NCBI GenBank assembly: GCA_013339895.1
Contig: JABACO010000023.1
Location: 2,888,604-2,952,603, forward strand
Source of the DNA: Ephydatia muelleri
Lineage: Eukaryota > Porifera > Demospongiae > Spongillida > Spongillidae
Direction: 5' to 3'
Length of the DNA: 64,000 nt
Positions 34,278 to 47,000 of the stretch are shown piece after piece; the stretch's first letter is position 1; every line of letters begins with the position of its first letter. A program made the translations under genes and the position numbers. Below the pieces are notes generated by a model that saw nothing but the letters and a program-made list of their open reading frames with translations, was not told the origin of the DNA and searched no databases.

Positions 34278-36553
34278 TCAGTCCCACAGCTTGATGAATC
34301 CATCCCACCCACAAGTCACCACCTTAGAAGTCTCGTGTGGTAACCACTGGCAACCGATGCACACCTTGTCGTGAGCCTTAAATCTGGTGAATATCCTGGT
34401 AGTCTTCCACTCCCAAAGCGTCAGCTTGCCATCAGCATCCCCAGACAGCACGAAGCTGCAAAGGATAAAGACAAATATATCCAGCATGCCAAAAAGCAGA
34501 GGAGCGAATTAGTGTGTAAATCCATTATCAAGTAAGGAACACACAGGGCGTAGAATCAGATGCATGCAAAAATGAAGACGAAAGCTTTACCTGCCATCTG
34601 GTGAGAAGTCTGTCTGACAAGCATAACCGGCAACCTTGAGACAGGATTGGGGAGGAGGGATAGATGCATCAGGTGCAACTCATGCACACACACACACACA
34701 CACACACAAATCACATGCAAACAGAGCCCCTTACAATGTGACCTCTGAAAGTCTTCTTCCTATTCAGTCTGAAGTTATTGTGTACACCATAAACCTTTAT
34801 CTGGTTATCCATCGATTGGCATGCTATCCACTTCCCTGGAAATAGAGACACTCAACCTCTTGCTCTCCAATACCTGCTAAGACCCACCATTAGGATGCAG
34901 TGTAACTGAAGGCATCGAGTGCATGTGGGGCTCTGCAATATACTTCATATCCACAGGAATGTCCCTGGACAATACAACAACACAGATCGAAGAAACCTGT
35001 CAACTTTAATTAAGCAACCATAAACTATGCATGGCATACAAAAAGGAATTCTAATAACGTCTAGTTTCACACCCGTGCAAGTATGCATACATGCACATAA
35101 TCTTACTCCCAACGTGCACTCACACACACGCTCAACACTCGCACATTTGCCCCTCACATGGACACCCCTCACACATACACACGCTCACCCTCACACATAC
35201 ACATGGTCACCCTCACACATACACAGTCACCCTCACACATACACACGCTCACCCTCACACATACACAGTCACCCTCACACATACACACGCTCACCCTCAC
35301 ACATACACATAGTCACCCTTACACATACACACGCTCACCCTCACACATACACATGGTCACCCTCATACATACACACGCTCACCCTCACACATACACATGG
35401 TCACCCTCACACATACACATGGTCACCCCTCACACATACACATGGTCACCCTCACACATACACATAGTCACCCACACACATACACATAGTCACCCTCACA
35501 CATACACACGCTCACCATTCCCAAACACGTAAGCTCTTGTCATCCGAAGTGCTGACAAATCGTCTGTTCTCATCCACAAACGTAACTGAGTTGACCGAAC
35601 CAAGATGTCTGCAAAGCAAAAAGAACAGGCAATGACCACAGAAGCAACACACTTGAACAAAACACACTGAGTTGTGACAACAATGAAAATTTCCTCGTGC
35701 ACACTAGGGTGTAACCTCATGATAACTGTGGTGTAACCTCATGATAACTGTGGTGTAACCTCATGATAACTGTGCACACTAGGGTGTAACCTCATGATAA
35801 CTGTGCACACTGTGGTGTAACCTCATGATAACTGTGGTGTAACCTCATGATAACTGTGGTGTAACCTCATGATAACTGTGCACACTGTGGTGTAACCTCA
35901 TGATAACTGTGCACACTAGGGTGTAACCTCATGATAACTGTGGTGTAACCTCATGATAACTGTGCAATCAGGTCAAAGTTGCCACCCGTTATATTACAAT
36001 CCCACCCACTAACATCTCCAATAACATCATGCCCACACACACATCCCACATCATGCCCACACACACATCCCACATCATGCCCACACACACATCCCACATC
36101 ATGCCCACACACACATCCCACAGCATGCCCACACACACATCCCACAGCATGCCCAACATGCTTGCCCAACATGCTTGCCCACACATCACAAATTAAAAAA
36201 CAAACAAATACAAAATGCCACCTGTCATATTCCTGAACAATCTCCCCAGACTTCATGTCCCACTGCAAAGAGAGAAGGGTGAGGTTGGGTTTTGAGGTGT
36301 GATGTAGTGCTCAACCAAATGACTCACTGTGTAGATCTTCTTGTCCGCACATCCAACTATGAACAGATGCTGTTTGTCAGGGTCAGGGTTCAACTTAATA
36401 CAGTAAGGCGTGGTCTTATTTTCATTGGTGAACCTTCCAAGGCACTTCCCTACAACCATTTAAAGAAGAGACCAACAGAAAACAAAAAGTAACAAAACAC
36501 ACGACGAAGAAAAAGAAGTCAGGCACCTTGTGCAGGCACACCCCATGCAAATG

Positions 36554-36599
<46 letters not shown>

Positions 36600-39500
36600 T
36601 CACACACACACACACCAGTTTCAGTATCCCATTGTTTCACGTAGCGATCGTAGCTACAGCTGATAAACTGGCTTCCGTCACTGTTGAAACAGATGTCTCG
36701 CACTGCTTTGCCATGACCTGTGCCCCAGATCCCCACACAGAAAAGGACAAGTGAAACAAGAAACAGGAAACGAACCTCAATACAACAATGAACTCGAGAG
36801 AGCTCACCTGTGTATGTTCTAATGCACCTCTTGTCCTTGTAGACTTCCCAAAGCTGTGCACAAGTATGAAATGGGAAGTGAAGGAAGAAAGGCGGTAGTC
36901 ATGGTCTAGAACCTAGCCCTGCACTAGCATGGTTTCTTTTCTTAACTGACCGACCAACCCACCAACCGACACATGCAAACACACAGAGCTCCAAGTTCCC
37001 AGAAAAGCTCTACAGATACACAATGAATTTCAGGGCAAATATAGACCTCCACCCTAAATGTGGACTCTCTGAAATAAGGACACCTCGATACACAGGAGAC
37101 TACCTCTAGGTCCCAAAAGTAGGGTTCCACTGTATCATCACTACACCTATACCTGTTCTACATTTAGTCCCATCAAATACACAAGCCAGAAGGGTGCTCC
37201 ATTGCAAGGCATGACAAGACATTAGTGGTCAAGGCTATTAGCTTTCATATGGCAGACCAAGCTGTCTATGGGAAAATGCCACAACGTACAGTACAGGCAT
37301 TCAAGCACAAATTAGCTATTTTATGATTATGCGAATTTTAGAAAGCAGGCAAAAATGAGGTCGAGGGTCTGCATGCCAATGTTAAAAAATGAGACGAACT
37401 TATCTGCCTATTCATATGGACAGTGTCCAACATAATCACTCTTATGGTACTTTTTCAAATTTTCCAGGACAAGCAAAGGAAGAGCAACACTTGCATTGAA
37501 ACATACGGCTTCAGTGCCTATAAGTCAACAAAGGACAGTCCCATTTTGATGTGTAAGAATCATTTGATGGAGGAACTTTCCAGTTCACAGAATATTTGAA
37601 AACTTGACAAAATACCCACAAGGATGATTATGCTGGATGCTGTCCCATATCTAACATAAATAAATACAACCACACAATCATTCAGCCTTGATGTGAAGAT
37701 GATCAGGGCACCCAAAAGAATACAACAGCAAAACTTTACTTTGATCTTGGAATCCATCCCAGCAGAAAGCATCAAGTGGCCGGACTTGGGGAAAAGCCTG
37801 ATAGCAGCAACACCTTTGGCATGTGCATTCCTACACAATTCAGCAACAAACAATGAACCCATACATCATCAACCACACAGCAGACGAAACAACACCCTAC
37901 CAGGTGTGAAGGAGCTTCTTGGGAGCATAGCACTTCTCTGGAGGGTCCTCAGCACGCAAGTCCACATCAACATCCTGCGGGATGTGAAGGAACGACCTCC
38001 CGAGATAGTCATGTGGGTCCTCAACTGTGCATGTGTGTGTGTGTACGCGTGCGTGTGCGGGTGTATGTGCACGAGTGTGCAAGTATGTGTGGGTGTGGGT
38101 GGACACAACACAATGACAGTGTGATATAGAGGAAAGGATCAATAGGACACAGACATTACACGACGAAGGTAATTCGAGAATACAATCCCAGCTTTGTGAA
38201 AGGCAGGTAGGGAGGACATAGCCTCCTCCAACCCCACAGCCTCCTCCCCACACTCACTGTGCAGTTCGGTGGTCTCATCGATGGTATCCTCCTTCTGTTC
38301 TTTCTCCTTTCTTTTTTTACTGTGAATCATCTGGTCCAGGATGAGCTTCTGCGCTTCTGTTGGCTTGGCAACCTTCACCTCATCCACGTACTGTCGCCAC
38401 GGACCCTTGTACCCTTCAACCTTGTCCGAGTCTCCAGGCTGCTCTCTCTTCCTCTTCTCTCCGACTTTTTGTGACCCCTTCATCTCGAAAACAGTGGCCC
38501 CCTCAAATTCACCTGCCTGCTCCAGGTCACCAACGAACCTTCAATGCAAAGGTTATTATAAATAATAACACCACAGCGAGCACAGATTACTCACGGCGTG
38601 GATTGGGGGGCCATCCCTTCCACGACAGAAGGGTCAATAGCGTAACCTTATGGAAAGGAATTTGAAGGATCATAAACCCTCTCTCTCTCCCTCCCTCCTT
38701 CCCCAGCCATAACACCCAGTGGGCTTACCATGGATGTGGTAGGTTCTCCTCTGGTTCTCAAACTGGAAGGCATCAAAGTGAGCTGGCTCCATGTGGCCGG
38801 AGAGAATGTTCTTTTGTGCCAGCTGCTGTTGGCTCTTGAAAGGGTTCATGGGTCCAACCTAGGAGTGGGCTGTTCCAGTCAACCACGTGTCAGTCTGCGT
38901 GCTTACAAAAAGGCTGTCCCCAGCCAATACCATGCCTGTGGTCCCAGCCAATACCATGCCTGTGGTCCCAGCCAATACCATGCCTGTGGTCCCAGCCAAT
39001 ACCGTCCCAGCCAATACCATGCCTGTGGTCCCAGCCAATACCATGCCTGTGGTCCCAGCCAATACCATGCCTGTGGTCCCAGCCAATACCATGCCTGTGG
39101 TCCCAGCCAATACCATGCCTGTGGTCCCAGCCAATACCATGCCTGTGGTCCCAGCCAATACCATGCCTGTGGTCCCAGCCAATACCATGCCTGTGGTCCC
39201 AGCCAATACCATGCCTGTGGTCCCAGCCAATACCATGCCTGTGGTCCCAGCCAATACCATGCCTGTGGTCCCAGCCAATACCATGCCTGTGGTCCCAGCC
39301 AATACCATGCCTGTGGTCCCAGCCCCACAACACCAATACCAACAATCTCCAGCAGCCCAGTATCACGCCTGACAGTCCAAGCCCCATACTTGATAGTCCA
39401 AGCCCCATACTTGACAGTCCAAGCCCCATACTTGACAGTCCAAGCCCCATACTTGATAGTCCAAGCCCCATACCCAAGCCCCTTACCTGACAGACCCAGG

Positions 39501-40912
39501 CACTAAGGCACTAATTATATGGGGGTGCAAACCCTACATCTGACAGGAGGGCCCCCCCTCCCACTTTAAAACTGACCACCACTTTGGAAATCAAAAAAGA
39601 TTAAAGAAGATTCAATAATCTTGCTACGCTAATGATTTGTCAAGGAACAATAATAGAAAATGCCATTTTGGTGTTTAAGTCTATCGTATGCATGTGAACT
39701 TTATCAGAGCAATTATGGACTGACATAATATATTTGTCTTCTAAAGATGCCTCTCTCCCCTCCCCCACTTTCAACATTGCTCCATGCACCCTAAACAGTC
39801 CAAGCCCTCATACCTGATGAACCCAAGCCCCATACCTGATGGACCCAAGCCCCATACCTGAGAGTCCCAGCCCCATACCTGACAGTCCAAGACCCATGTC
39901 TGACAGTCCAAGACACATACCTGACAGACCCACATACCTGACAGACCCATACCTGACAGACCCACATACCTGACCTGACAGTCCAAGACCCATGTACCTG
40001 ACAGACCCACATACCTGACAGACCCATACCTGACAGACCCACATACCTGACAGACCCATACCTGACAGACCCACATACCTGACAGACCCATACCTGACAG
40101 ACCCACATACCTGACAGACCCATACCTGACAGACCCACATACCTGACAGACCCATACCTGACAGACCCACATACCTGACAGACCCATACCTGACAGACCC
40201 ACATACCTGACAGACCCACATACCTGACAGACCCATACCTGACGGGCCCAAGCAGCCTCCTAACATAGTTGACACGGCTTCATATCCACCTGTCTGCACA
40301 CTGCAACCCATTAATCCAGCCCATTTCATTACAAAACAAGTCACAAGTAGTACTGTACATATGTGAAGGCAATTTTCATCATATGCACAAAAAAATTGAT
40401 TGTGTGCAAATCTTTTCATTTCTCTATTAACATGTCAGGGGAGAACAGGGAGAACATTTACTTAAATCTACAATATGGAGGTCTATCATTGATGGTCACA
40501 ATAAATTATGAAATACTTAAGGCCACATTATGGAGTTAATATCAGTTACAGATTCAATCACCTGTGAAACATCATACCCTAACCCGATGTAGACAATGCT
40601 TCGAACACTTGCCTGTGGTGCGAAAAGCTGTTCATATGTCGGGTTGAAGGTCACCTCCTTTGCGGTGGGGTCGATGCGAAGGACGGTTGTCTGCTCGAGC
40701 TGCGTAATAAAATCCATCGCGTGCATGGAAGTCCTTCCAATTAGTGCCCCCCTTACTTTCACTGGCACATCTGGAGCGCTCTGCACTTTACATCGTTCTT
40801 TTAAGTTTGAAAGTACACTTGCTGAATGCTCCGGGTTGAAAGCAACAGGAGATGGGTGCCTAACACTGCCTTCGTCATCGCTTGACGAATAAGCCGCCAA
40901 TGCCTCCATCAA
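34278..40912 (-). CDS. CDC40: Pre-mRNA splicing factor PRP17 / CDC40 (WD40)
   Basis: Fifteen exons (minus): 40912-40613, 38858-38729, 38646-38595, 38538-38258, 38024-37901, 37830-37740, 36853-36808, 36717-36616, 36449-36328, 36262-36222, 35608-35516, 34964-34888, 34835-34735, 34634-34591, 34455-34278; the sum is 1782 nt, 593 aa (human about 579). The N-terminal part has [14 protein letters not shown] and [23 protein letters not shown]; the middle has [16 protein letters not shown] and [11 protein letters not shown]. Seven WD40 repeats follow ([67 protein letters not shown] at the end). The protein acts in the second catalytic step of nuclear pre-mRNA splicing. Intron 1 uses a GC donor, and several introns carry minisatellites. 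Confidence 0.96.
35158..35515. repeat. 22-bp CA-rich minisatellite
   Basis: The unit TCACCCTCACACATACACAC (GC/TG variants) is repeated about 16 times. It runs right up to the donor of CDC40 exon 35608-35516. Confidence 0.96.
35705..35965. repeat. 22-bp minisatellite with 37-bp variants
   Basis: The unit GTGTAACCTCATGATAACTG is repeated 11 times, some copies extended by TGCACACTAGG or TGCACACTGTG, in the CDC40 intron 35609-36221. Confidence 0.96.
36025..36180. repeat. 24-bp minisatellite (CATGCCCACACACACATCCC)
   Basis: Six tandem units followed by two AACATGCTTGCCC units, in the same CDC40 intron as the preceding array. Confidence 0.95.
36546..36615. repeat. (CA)n microsatellite containing a splice donor
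   Basis: On the CDC40 sense strand this is (GT)n beginning exactly at the exon end: ACTG|GTGTGTGTG (exon end 36616). The donor is therefore the first unit of the microsatellite. Confidence 0.9.
38918..39323. repeat. 24-bp minisatellite (CCCAGCCAATACCATGCCTG)
   Basis: Seventeen near-identical copies in CDC40 intron 1, one of them truncated near 39000. It starts about 60 bp from the acceptor of exon 38858-38729. Repetitive ORFs in all frames are artefacts. Confidence 0.98.
39373..39478. repeat. 21-bp minisatellite (AGTCCAAGCCCCATACTTGA)
   Basis: Five copies in CDC40 intron 1, sharing CAAGCCCCATAC with the next array (39787-40250), which suggests common descent. Confidence 0.95.
39787..40250. 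repeat. Compound minisatellite (ACAGACCCATACCTG)
   Basis: Alternating 15- and 17-bp units, ACAGACCCATACCTG and ACAGACCCACATACCTG, form a roughly 32-bp higher-order repeat, with degenerate ACAGTCCAAG variants at the left. It lies in CDC40 intron 1. Confidence 0.96.
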
Positions 40913-40942
40913 AGTTTACGAAATAATTTACGTTACCACTTC

Positions 40943-40950
40943 TCACGTGA
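40943..40950. promoter_or_regulatory. TCACGTGA E-box upstream of CDC40
   Basis: A palindromic TCACGTGA lies about 30 bp upstream of the CDC40 start codon. It is the consensus for bHLH-ZIP factors (USF/MITF class); function is inferred only from sequence and position. Confidence 0.4.
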
Positions 40951-41022
40951 CCTATTAATTTTAAAAAGTGTTAAAAACCATTGTACTAGTAGTTGAACTT
41001 GTCAATTAAAAAGCCAGAGTTT

Positions 41023-41294
41023 TTATTTAATACAATAGCATGAGTGGCCTGTGTGTGGAGCAAATATTTCAAAGAGGGTGTGTATTAAATAGTGAGGGTG
41101 AACCTGTGTAATGTTCTGATGAAGGCATCTGATGAAAGAAGCAGTAAGAAGTTTATTTTGGAAATGCCATAGATACTGCAACACTACTTCTGTATACATC
41201 AACTTGACCTCTGCTTTCTTGGTTCTATCCATTATTGGAGTACTTCGTCTTCTCACCCATTTCCTCACCTTCAAGGAGAAGTAGGGCTGATGTA

Positions 41295-41298
<4 letters not shown>
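41023..41298 (-). CDS. Hypothetical minus-strand terminal exon
   Basis: After a possible acceptor (CTTACATCAG at 41298-41289), the minus frame runs PYFSLKVRKWVRRRSTPIMD...KLMYTEVVLQYLWHFQNKLL and continues to a TAA near 41023. No family is recognised, and no partner exons are seen. It could be a chance ORF: the GA/GT microsatellite next to it inflates its length. ORF 42430-42224 on the same strand (MTMEWNLVMNNESGC...) is equally anonymous. Confidence 0.15.
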
Positions 41299-41360
<62 letters not shown>

Positions 41361-41428
41361 GAGAGAGAGAGAGAGAGAGAGTGAGAGAGAGAGAGAGAGA
41401 GTGTGTGTGTGTGTGTGTGTGTGTGTGA
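41299..41428. repeat. (GA)n(GT)n microsatellite
   Basis: About 100 bp of GA with a few GT, followed by (GT)13. Confidence 0.97.
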
Positions 41429-43929
41429 GGGTGAAAGGGAGTAATAGAGAGATCATTCTCCATGTTCATAAAGCACTATCAAATTGTTAAGTAAAAGGGA
41501 AAAGAAAAAAAAGTCACCTACTATAATAATAAGTCAATAACTCTGTTTTTCCATAAGAGAATTCCTTACTGAGCAACACTACCAAGTCAACAGAAACCAG
41601 CTAGAACAGATATTGTTGCCATTCAGGTATCACCCCATGCAGCTCTTTCACTTATGGTATAGTCAATGACGAAACTGAGGCTACACCACCACTAGGGAAG
41701 GAAAATGGATGGACCACAAGCCTGAACTAAATGCCGTACCTTGAGCTTGTAAAGCACCCACTGGCTTCAAATAATACATTTGGAAATTCTGCTCATATCA
41801 GTAAAGTCCAAAATGTTTATAAGCAGGGTATGAACCACTGCACATTTGCTTGGCAGTAACTATATCACGCCAGTGAGCTACAGAGAATTTGATAAAAACT
41901 TGTAATTCCAAGTATCAGAGCAAACCATAAGACATCGCACAACTCCAGTAATTTGAGATTTAATTAAGTTAGAGATCATATATTATCTCTGGTGCAGGCA
42001 TGGAAAACATCATCTCCTATATATTGCCCCAATTTACCTTTTACTCTGTATGTAGTGAAAATGCATGTTCACAGTTACTCTATATCTGCATGCATGTGGG
42101 AATGTTATTGCCTGACCCAAACCTATAATACTACAAGCTTTCTTTTGGTCATCTCAGACAATTTATAGCCAGTGTAACTAGAACAAACCTTTATCAGAGT
42201 GGGTGGGAGTTCTAATCAAGCGATTAAAGTCCATACCCAGATGATAAGTTGTGAAACACTTCTTTATAGCATTGCTGATTTTCGTTTGCAGCTTGGGTGT
42301 GACAAAGGTGTTCTAGCCAGTTGCTAGAGCAACACTGCCTTTTACACAGGGGGATATGGGGATCAGTCATGAGCTTGGAAAAGATGCAACCACTTTCATT
42401 GTTCATGACCAGGTTCCATTCCATTGTCATCTGTCAGGTTCCAAAAAATAAAGGCTTTTAGAAATACTCTTTTTTCAAAATTAGGGGTAACTGAACAAAT
42501 GTGTGAATTTAATAAGGTCCGTGAATTAAAAATGCATTTTCCAAAATGTTGGGAAAAAAAAACAAAACAAAACGAAATGGCCGAAATACACAGGGACACA
42601 GCCTCACAATCATAGCATGTTTGACATTTCATGATCCCTATGAATATATACACACATTTCTGTTGTTGAATGAAGTGTAATTGGAGTAGCTGGGGGGGGG
42701 GGGGGGGGGGGGGGGGTAATAAGCAAGTATGAAAGGAAGAATAGTGTCATCTAAGCATCGTGCATGTTAAGAAAGTGAGGTTGGTGTTTCACTGTGTTAT
42801 GGTACGCAGATTGTTGTGTTCCCCCCACACTCAAGAGCAAGTGCAGGTGGCCATTGACAGTTTTCGTTTATAGTGTACCCTCAACGAAGTGAAGCACTGT
42901 GGAGGAGGATGAACTCAATTTATGTTCTGTTTGTGCTGAGCGGTGCTAGTTAGTGGTTATTTCTCTCCAGAAACAGTGGGCTTCCCCTGCTAGAGGTTTT
43001 TTTAAATCTAGGAGCAGATGTGGGCACACATCATCCAAATGATAGCTAGTAGTGTGCTCCCACAGAGCTGTGTGTTCAGGTCTCGTTGTGATGGTCCATG
43101 CTAGCTGTCATGTGTTGTACTATTTTGTGCATGTGTTTTACAAAGCTTGCTACATTCACACACTGCACAAAGGTTGCTGTCATGTCATGGGGAGGCATGG
43201 TATGTAAGGAGGGAGTGACATAGTGCCTGTGCTGAATTTTTAAACCATCTCACATGACATCACATTTCAATTTAAGCCACTAAGCATAGAGTTGCAGAAC
43301 AATCACAAACTGCATGCCTGCTCCATTAGTTAATTTAATTCGTTTCTAAATTCACGCAAAATAACAGTTAAACCCTAAATTGAAGAGCATTTTGATGAAT
43401 TCTATCATCCAGTCTGTCTACTTAGCTGTTTACTGTATGCATGCATGTCCATGTGTTTTGCTCTTTAATTGTACTCTTCCAATGTGCTGAGTACAGGTTT
43501 GTTTTACACAAAGGTGCCTTTAGACATGCTCCCTCCACTTCTTCTTTCCAACTGTTGGTGTTAAGTTGGTTTTGAGCACGCTTTCAATTGTCCTTGTGGA
43601 GGCTTTTCCTCTATTGAATTGTGCCTCACCATTGGCTATGGAACCTGATCTTCAACCATTATCTAATTAACACAAAACAGCAAATGCTGATGAGGCTTTC
43701 CTTATATTATTCATCAATAAGAAGGTTTTCACTCCTTTCGTCAGATCTCAGATTTTAAAACCTCTCCTCAGTGCTGTCAGCATCTTTAACATGAACATCA
43801 CGCTCCTACAAAGCAATATTTTGTTCCAACACAGCTAGAGAAATCTTGGACCAGTTAGTCAACAGCCTTTTATAAAGGCTTGGATAATAAACTTTAGCAC
43901 TTCATCAAAAAGAATTAGTACCGTTCAAA
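41429..43929. other. 2.5-kb region without identified genes
   Basis: Mostly AT-rich non-coding DNA. It contains the terminus-like motif ATATATTATCTCTGG (about 41980-41995) shared with two other sites, and a G25 homopolymer at 42692-42716. No ORF with domain similarity is seen. Confidence 0.5.
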
Positions 43930-43937
43930 TGACGTCA
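43930..43937. promoter_or_regulatory. CRE palindrome TGACGTCA upstream of ISCU
   Basis: A full CREB/ATF consensus lies 104 bp upstream of the ISCU start codon. Regulation is inferred. Confidence 0.45.
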
Positions 43938-44040
43938 CGCAGGCGGGTAATTAGATTATTGCACAACTTTTTATTTATTTTTTATTAAGAAATAATTTTG
44001 CAAACAAACGTTCAGTTCTCGAATTTACGCGTTTGGAATA

Positions 44041-47000
44041 ATGGCTTATCTTCAGCGCTTTCTCAGACTATCGTCAGTTGCTCCAGTTAGGAGGGCTGCA
44101 TATATCAACAGAGTAGTTGTTGCTAGCTACCACGAAAAGGTAAACAAAACTATCTTTTGTCCACATTTCATATAGCCAGGTGTTCATTCAAGGTGATCGA
44201 TCATTACGAGAATCCGCGAAATGTGGGAGCTTTCGACAAGAACGACATGAACGTAGGAACCGGTCTGGTCGGAGCGCCAGCATGCGGTGATGTGATGAAG
44301 CTACAGGTTAGCCCTAAGCGGTTAATACGAAACACATACTACAGCGCGTTACCCTTGCATTTGGTGACACCGGTACCCTGCTATCGAAGGGGACACACAA
44401 TCAATCCTTTAGCCCAGCCGCAGCAGGTTTGTTGTTTTGAAACCTCTGTTGTTATGTAATAAATTAGCATCAGCTATGTGCTTCAAAACTGCTGCGTGTA
44501 TAAACCACTGTGTTAGGCGCGCGTTCGTGCCTGTGTGTGCACGTGTGCGTGCGTATGTTCGAGTGTGTGTGTTATTGCCTCACGTGTTTTCGTCCTCCGC
44601 AGATCAGGGTTGACGAAAACGGTAAGATCATCGATGCCAAGTTCAAGACCTTTGGCTGTGGGTCTGCAATCGCTTCGAGCTCGCTTGCAACTGAGTGGGT
44701 GAAAGGAAAATCGGTGAGTGGGCTTCCTGGCACATCGTGGCAGTTGTTATAGAGGCAGGAGGAGGTGGGGTTTGCAGCATTCAATTGTGTAAACTGCAAC
44801 CTTTGGACAGAGTGGGTTGAGGGAGGGGAAGGGATGGGGGAGGGGAGGGGAGGTATGGGGAGGGGAAGGGAGGGGAGGGGAAGGGAGAGGAAGGGATGGG
44901 GAGGGGAAGGCATGGGGAGGGGAGGGGAAGAGATGGGGAGGGGAAGGATGGGAGGGAGGGGAAGGGATGGGGATGGGAAGGGATGGGAGGGGAAGGGATG
45001 GGGAGGGGAAGGGATGGGGAGGGGAAGGGTATGGGGAGGGGAAGGATGGGTGAGGGGATGGGGATTGGGGAGGGGGAGGGGAGGGATGAGTGGATTGAGG
45101 GAGGGGATGCTGGGTGGATTGAGGGCGGGGATGGTGGGTGGATTGAGGGAGGGATGGGTGGTGGACTGAGGGAGGGATGGGTGGTGGAGTGAGGGAGGAA
45201 TGGGTGGTGGAGGGAGGGAGGGATGGATGGTGGACTGAGGGAGGGGTGGACTGAGGGAGGAATGGATGGTTGACTGAGGGATGGATGGTTGACTGAGGGA
45301 GGGATGGGTGGTGGACTGAGGGAGGGATGGATGGGGTGGACTGAGGGAGGGATGGGAGGTGGACTGAGGGAGGGATGGGTGCTGGAGTGAGGGAGGAATG
45401 GGTGGTGGACTGAGGGAGGGATGGGTGGTGGACTGAGGGAGGGATGGGAGGTGGACTGAGGGAGGTGGGTGGTGGTGGATGAGGGAGGGATGGATGGTGG
45501 ACTGAGGGAGGGAGGGTGGTGGACTGAGGGAGGGAGGGTGGGGGGGGAGTGAGGGAGTGAGGGGTGGGTGGTGGACTGAGGGAGGGATGGATGGTGGACT
45601 GAGGGAGGATGGGTGGGTGGAGGGAGGAGGAATGGGGTGGTGGACTGAGGGAGGGATGGGTGGTGGAGTGAGGGAGGAATGGGTGGTGGACTGAGGGAGG
45701 GATGGGTGGTGGACTGAGGGAGGGAGGGGGTGGTGGACTGAGGGAGGGATGGGAGGTGGACTGAGGGAGGGATGGGTGGGGGTGGACTGAGGGAGGGATG
45801 GATGGTGGATGAGGGAGGGATGGATGTGGACTGAGGGAGGGATGGATGGGGGAGGGAGGGATGGGTGGTGGAGTGAGGGAGGAAGGGTGGTGGACTGAGG
45901 GAGGGATGGGTGGTGGAGGGAGGGATGGATGGTGGATTGAGGGAGGGGATGGGTGGTGGAGGAGGGAGGGATGGGAGGGGACGGAGGGAGGGATGGGTGG
46001 TGGAGTGAGGGAGGGATGGGAGGTGGACGGAGGGAGGGATGGGTGGTGGACGGAGGGAGGGATGGGTGGTGGACTGAGGGAGGGATGGGAGGTGGAGGAG
46101 GGAGGAGGGATGGGTGGTGGATGAGGGAGGGGATGGGTGGTGGACTGAGGGAGGGATGGGTGGTGGACTGAGGGAGGGATGGGTGGTGGAGTGAGGGAGT
46201 GATGGGTGGTGGTGGACTGAGGGAGGGATGGATGGTGGACTGAGGGAGGGATGGGTGGTGGAGTGAGGGAGGAATGGGTGGTGGACTGAGGGAGGGATGG
46301 GTGGTGGAGTGAGGGAGGAATGGGTGGTGGACTGAGGGAGGGATGGGTGGTGGACTGAGGGAGGGATGGGTGGTGGACTGAGGGAGGGATGGGAGGTGGA
46401 CTGAGGGAGGGATGGGTGGTGGTGGACTGAGGGAGGGATGGATGGTGGACTGAGGGAGGGATGGATGGTGGACTGAGGGAGGGATGGATGGTGGACTGAG
46501 GGAGGGATGGGTGGTGGAGTGAGGGAGGAATGGGTGGTGGACTGAGGGAGGGATGGGTGGTGGAGGGAGGGATGGATGGTGGATTGAGGGAGGGGATGGG
46601 TGGTGGACGGAGGGAGGGATGGGAGGTGGACGGAGGGAGGGATGGGTGGTGGAGTGAGGGAGGGATGGGAGGTGGACGGAGGGAGGGATGGGTGGTGGAC
46701 GGAGGGAGGGATGGGTGGTGGACTGAGGGAGGGATGGGAGGTGGACTGAGGGAGGGATGGGTGGTGGACTGAGGGAGGGGATGGGTGGTGGACTGAGGGA
46801 GGGATGGGTGGTGGTGGACTGAGGGAGGGGATGGGTGGTGGACTGAGGGAGGGATGGGTGGTGGTGGACTGATCTTACACTGTTCTATAGGGTAAGGAAG
46901 TGTTTTTGCTTAGGAAACAAATGAAATTATGTAAGTTTGATATACATGTGCTATCACAGGGATAGCATGGTCGTTATTATTGCGTACATGGTGATTTAAT

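Noticed and set aside
38730-39506. 258-aa plus-strand ORF with SQYHACGP repeats
   Set aside because: Covers a CDC40 exon in antisense and a 24-bp minisatellite; no independent support.
44765-46772. Gly/Arg/Trp-rich ORFs resembling glycine-rich proteins
   Set aside because: They are read-through of the ISCU intron minisatellite, and splice sites on both sides place it in an intron.
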